Assembly (NCBI GenBank): GCA_021772835.1
Contig: JAJFLE010000079.1
Span: 1 to 64,000, forward strand
Direction: 5' to 3'
Source of the DNA: Mariprofundus sp.
GTDB taxonomy: Bacteria > Pseudomonadota > Zetaproteobacteria > Mariprofundales > Mariprofundaceae
Length of the DNA stretch: 64,000 bases
Position 1 is the first letter of the stretch. Each line of letters begins with the position of its first letter. The notes beneath the pieces were generated by a model. It was not told the DNA's origin. It worked only from the letters and a program-made list of their open reading frames with translations, and made no database searches. Shown here piece after piece: positions 62,117-64,000 of this stretch. The translations under genes were made by a program, and so were the position numbers.

Positions 62117-62710
62117 TTATTTGAGTAAGTTTATAGCCTGCATCAGATTATTTTCTGCCTTGTTGGTAGAGTGGCAGGTTTTTGTCTCTATGATTCCGGT
62201 TTCTGCCTGTTCTTTTGATACAGATATCGTTGCCGAATAGCCGGAATCAAACGTCAACAGTGCCGGTTCGGTGAGTTTCGATGCAAATTCATATTTGCCA
62301 TTGATTCTGATGCCGGTCTTTTTTGGCAGGAGTTCTGTTATGACTATACTCATCTTTCCCCGTAATTTTGCTCCTGCGTATTGTTCAAGGAAGCTGGTGT
62401 ATGGGCCTTTATATTTAAGCTCAGCTGAGTTTTTATTCATTCTGCCGCAATCAATATATTGGTGGGCATTCGAAGCACCAAATGAAAGGATGATTAATCC
62501 GGATGACTTGTCGAAGTCTTCAAGCACAAAAAATGATGCGCTTGCATGTCGGAACATGGCTTCCCATGTTGTGTCATAAGACTTGTTTACAGTGGCGGAA
62601 AGGTGCTTTTTATTATGCTCTTTGGCAGGTGAGGCGTGGCTTTCAGTAGCAAGCCCTCCCAGTGCCAATAGCACCAGGTTTGTTAACACCAGTTTACTAA
62701 ACGAGTTCAC
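62117..62710 (-). CDS. Secreted protein of unknown function
   Basis: A 197-aa protein with a signal peptide (residues 1-27, ending ESHASP). The mature part starts with a segment (YDTTWEAMFRHASASFFVLE) reminiscent of domains that begin with a helix and a strand, as in BamC-like or DUF-type periplasmic proteins. Two Cys residues (IDCGRM and KTCHST) could form a disulfide. No family is firmly recognised. It stands alone, convergent with pqiC and divergent from metA. Confidence 0.8.
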   Translation of the reverse strand: MNSFSKLVLTNLVLLALGGLATESHASPAKEHNKKHLSATVNKSYDTTWEAMFRHASASFFVLEDFDKSSGLIILSFGASNAHQYIDCGRMNKNSAELKYKGPYTSFLEQYAGAKLRGKMSIVITELLPKKTGIRINGKYEFASKLTEPALLTFDSGYSATISVSKEQAETGIIETKTCHSTNKAENNLMQAINLLK

Positions 62711-63074
62711 GAATTGCTCCCTGTATTTCCTGATCGGAATGACACATTACATTTTAGCGGCGGCGTATATTATTTTTCACCACTAGTTGAGCAAGAATAC
62801 TTTCCAGCTGCGGTTAACGTTCAGTTGCACCAGTAGGCTCAGAAAATGTAATAATATCGATTTTTATTATGTTATAGACTAAGAATTGAGAGACAGCAAA
62901 CCCCTAGTATAGAAATAAGCTTTCAGGTGGCGAAAGACGAAACAGATAGAGCGGAGGGTTGATCTATGGCTACTCTCAACTGACTGTCCGTTGCTTTCCA
63001 TCGCGTGAAAAAAAATCTAGCGTGTCACTAGCTTACGCTTTGCGCGGAAGCTGTTGAAGGAGGGGCATACATTC
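62711..63074 (+). promoter_or_regulatory. metA upstream region with candidate promoter
   Basis: A -35 TTGAGA (62886-62891) and -10 TATAGA (62908-62913) are 16 bases apart, giving a leader of about 155 bases. Within it lie a five-codon frame after GGAGGG (ATG at 62966) and, just before the metA ribosome site, an imperfect hairpin (GCTTACGC with GCGCGGAAGC). No known SAM riboswitch class is recognised. The left part is AT-rich and without a gene. Confidence 0.4.
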
Positions 63075-64000
63075 ATGCCACTGGTTGCGCATACATCACT
63101 GCCAGCATTTGAGAAGCTGCGTCAGCGCGGCGAGAAGGTGCTGACATTGAAGCAGGCGCTGCATCAGGATATCCGCGAGCTGCATGTGGGCCTGTTGAAC
63201 ATGATGCCGGATGCGGCGCTGATCGCCACTGAAATACAGTTCATGCGTCTGGTGGGTAGTTGTAATCAGATTGCACAGTTTTATGTTTACCCATTCACGG
63301 TTGAGGGGCTTGCACGAAGTGAAGAGAGCCATGACTATATTGACCACTACTACAATAGTTTTGCCGAGATCAAGGAGATGGGGCTGGATGCATTGATTGT
63401 CACCGGCGCCAATGTCTCCAATCCATCACTGGATCAGGAATCATTCTGGGAGCCGCTCAAAGAGGTGATAGCCTGGGCACAGGAGAATGTTACCTCGGTG
63501 CTCTGCTCCTGCCTTGCCACACATGCACTGGTCAAACAACTGTATCATATCGATCGAGAACCCATGCCTGCCAAGCTGTGGGGTGTTTATCCTCATCGTG
63601 TGATTCACAATGAACATCCGCTACTGCGCGATATCAATACACGTTTTGATGTGCCGCATTCGCGATTTAACGCGATCCACAGAGAGCCGCTGGAGCGTGC
63701 AGGACTAACTATCTTGATTGAGAGCGAGGTTGCCGGTGTACATATGGCGGTCAGTCCTGATCAGTACAGCCTTGTCTATTTTCAGGGACATCCAGAATAC
63801 GATACCAATAGCCTGCTTAAGGAATACAAACGCGAAGTGGACCGTTTTATCAAGGGTGAACGCAGTGATTATCCACTCGAGCCGCAGCACTACTTTTGCG
63901 ACGATGCCATGGTCATAGCCGAACATCACCGGCAGGCGGTACTTAAAGCGTTAGAGCAGGGCATAGAAGCTCCCGCTTTCCCGGATGCACATATCGAGCC
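63075..64000 (+). CDS. metA: Homoserine O-succinyltransferase (3' end outside window)
   Basis: MetA acylates homoserine, the first step of methionine synthesis. 308 codons are visible without a stop, so the protein continues past the window. It has the family start (VGLLNMMPDAALIATE), the nucleophile Cys146 (LCSCLATH) and the His239/Glu241 pair (YFQGHPEYD). It is already as long as the E. coli enzyme, so it is a long-form member. Whether it uses succinyl- or acetyl-CoA cannot be settled by eye. GGAGG lies about 11 bases before the ATG. Confidence 0.93.
   Translation, partial: MPLVAHTSLPAFEKLRQRGEKVLTLKQALHQDIRELHVGLLNMMPDAALIATEIQFMRLVGSCNQIAQFYVYPFTVEGLARSEESHDYIDHYYNSFAEIKEMGLDALIVTGANVSNPSLDQESFWEPLKEVIAWAQENVTSVLCSCLATHALVKQLYHIDREPMPAKLWGVYPHRVIHNEHPLLRDINTRFDVPHSRFNAIHREPLERAGLTILIESEVAGVHMAVSPDQYSLVYFQGHPEYDTNSLLKEYKREVDRFIKGERSDYPLEPQHYFCDDAMVIAEHHRQAVLKALEQGIEAPAFPDAHIE

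Noticed and set aside
62930-63074. SAM riboswitch upstream of metA
   Set aside because: The conserved cores of SAM-I and SAM-II type elements were not found when reading the leader.
1-64000. tRNA, rRNA, CRISPR or insertion sequence
   Set aside because: No cloverleaf, ribosomal core, spaced repeats or transposase was recognised in the gaps.

Overview
The window comes from a motile Gram-negative bacterium of the Pseudomonadota type. It has an outer-membrane barrel protein, PqiABC envelope transport genes, LapD/LapG adhesin control and a sigma-54/sigma-28 flagellar hierarchy. Gene content and order suggest Zetaproteobacteria (Mariprofundus-like), but that is recall and inference, not something the sequence proves. 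Both edges cut a gene: a LuxR-type response regulator on the left and metA on the right. I recognised no rRNA, tRNA, CRISPR array or insertion sequence.

Layout. 1-9.9 kb is mostly housekeeping: hemA-prfA-prmC, a membrane-anchored M23 peptidase, an outer-membrane barrel protein, maeB and a panE-like reductase. 10-12.8 kb holds the lapG-lapD pair, which controls a surface adhesin through c-di-GMP. 12.9-32.1 kb is a minus-strand flagellar block: flgB-flgC-fliE-fliF-fliG-fliH-fliI-fliJ-motE, then a large ion channel, then fliK-flgD-flgE. Two sigma-54 activators and a TPR protein lie upstream. 32.3-40.4 kb is dense in nucleotide signalling: a sigma-28-driven operon with a receiver protein, an HD-GYP phosphodiesterase and a PilZ protein; two GGDEF diguanylate cyclases behind sigma-54-type promoters; and a class III adenylate cyclase. 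40.4-43.9 kb holds a TPR lipoprotein, ispG and hisS. An AT-rich orphan membrane protein gene follows at 44.3-45.5 kb. 45.6-58 kb has an antiporter-gluQ-cysM operon, a YajR-type MFS gene, gpmI, a DUF4126 gene, a secreted histidine phosphatase, and polA with two small companions. 58.3-62 kb is pqiABC, and metA begins at 63.1 kb.

How it fits together. Read by eye, sigma-54 -24/-12 elements precede flgB, fliK, the TPR/regulator pair and both diguanylate cyclase units. A near-perfect sigma-28 promoter precedes the phosphodiesterase/PilZ operon. This suggests that c-di-GMP is made in the middle of flagellar assembly and degraded late, with LapD/LapG reading it for attachment. Two of the sigma-54 elements sit so that transcription should begin at, or one base from, the start codon, which predicts leaderless mRNAs. 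The most unusual protein is the 953-residue channel at the distal end of the basal-body operon. It carries two tandem voltage-sensor-like modules, a calcium-loop motif before the pore, and a CASTOR/POLLUX-like filter.
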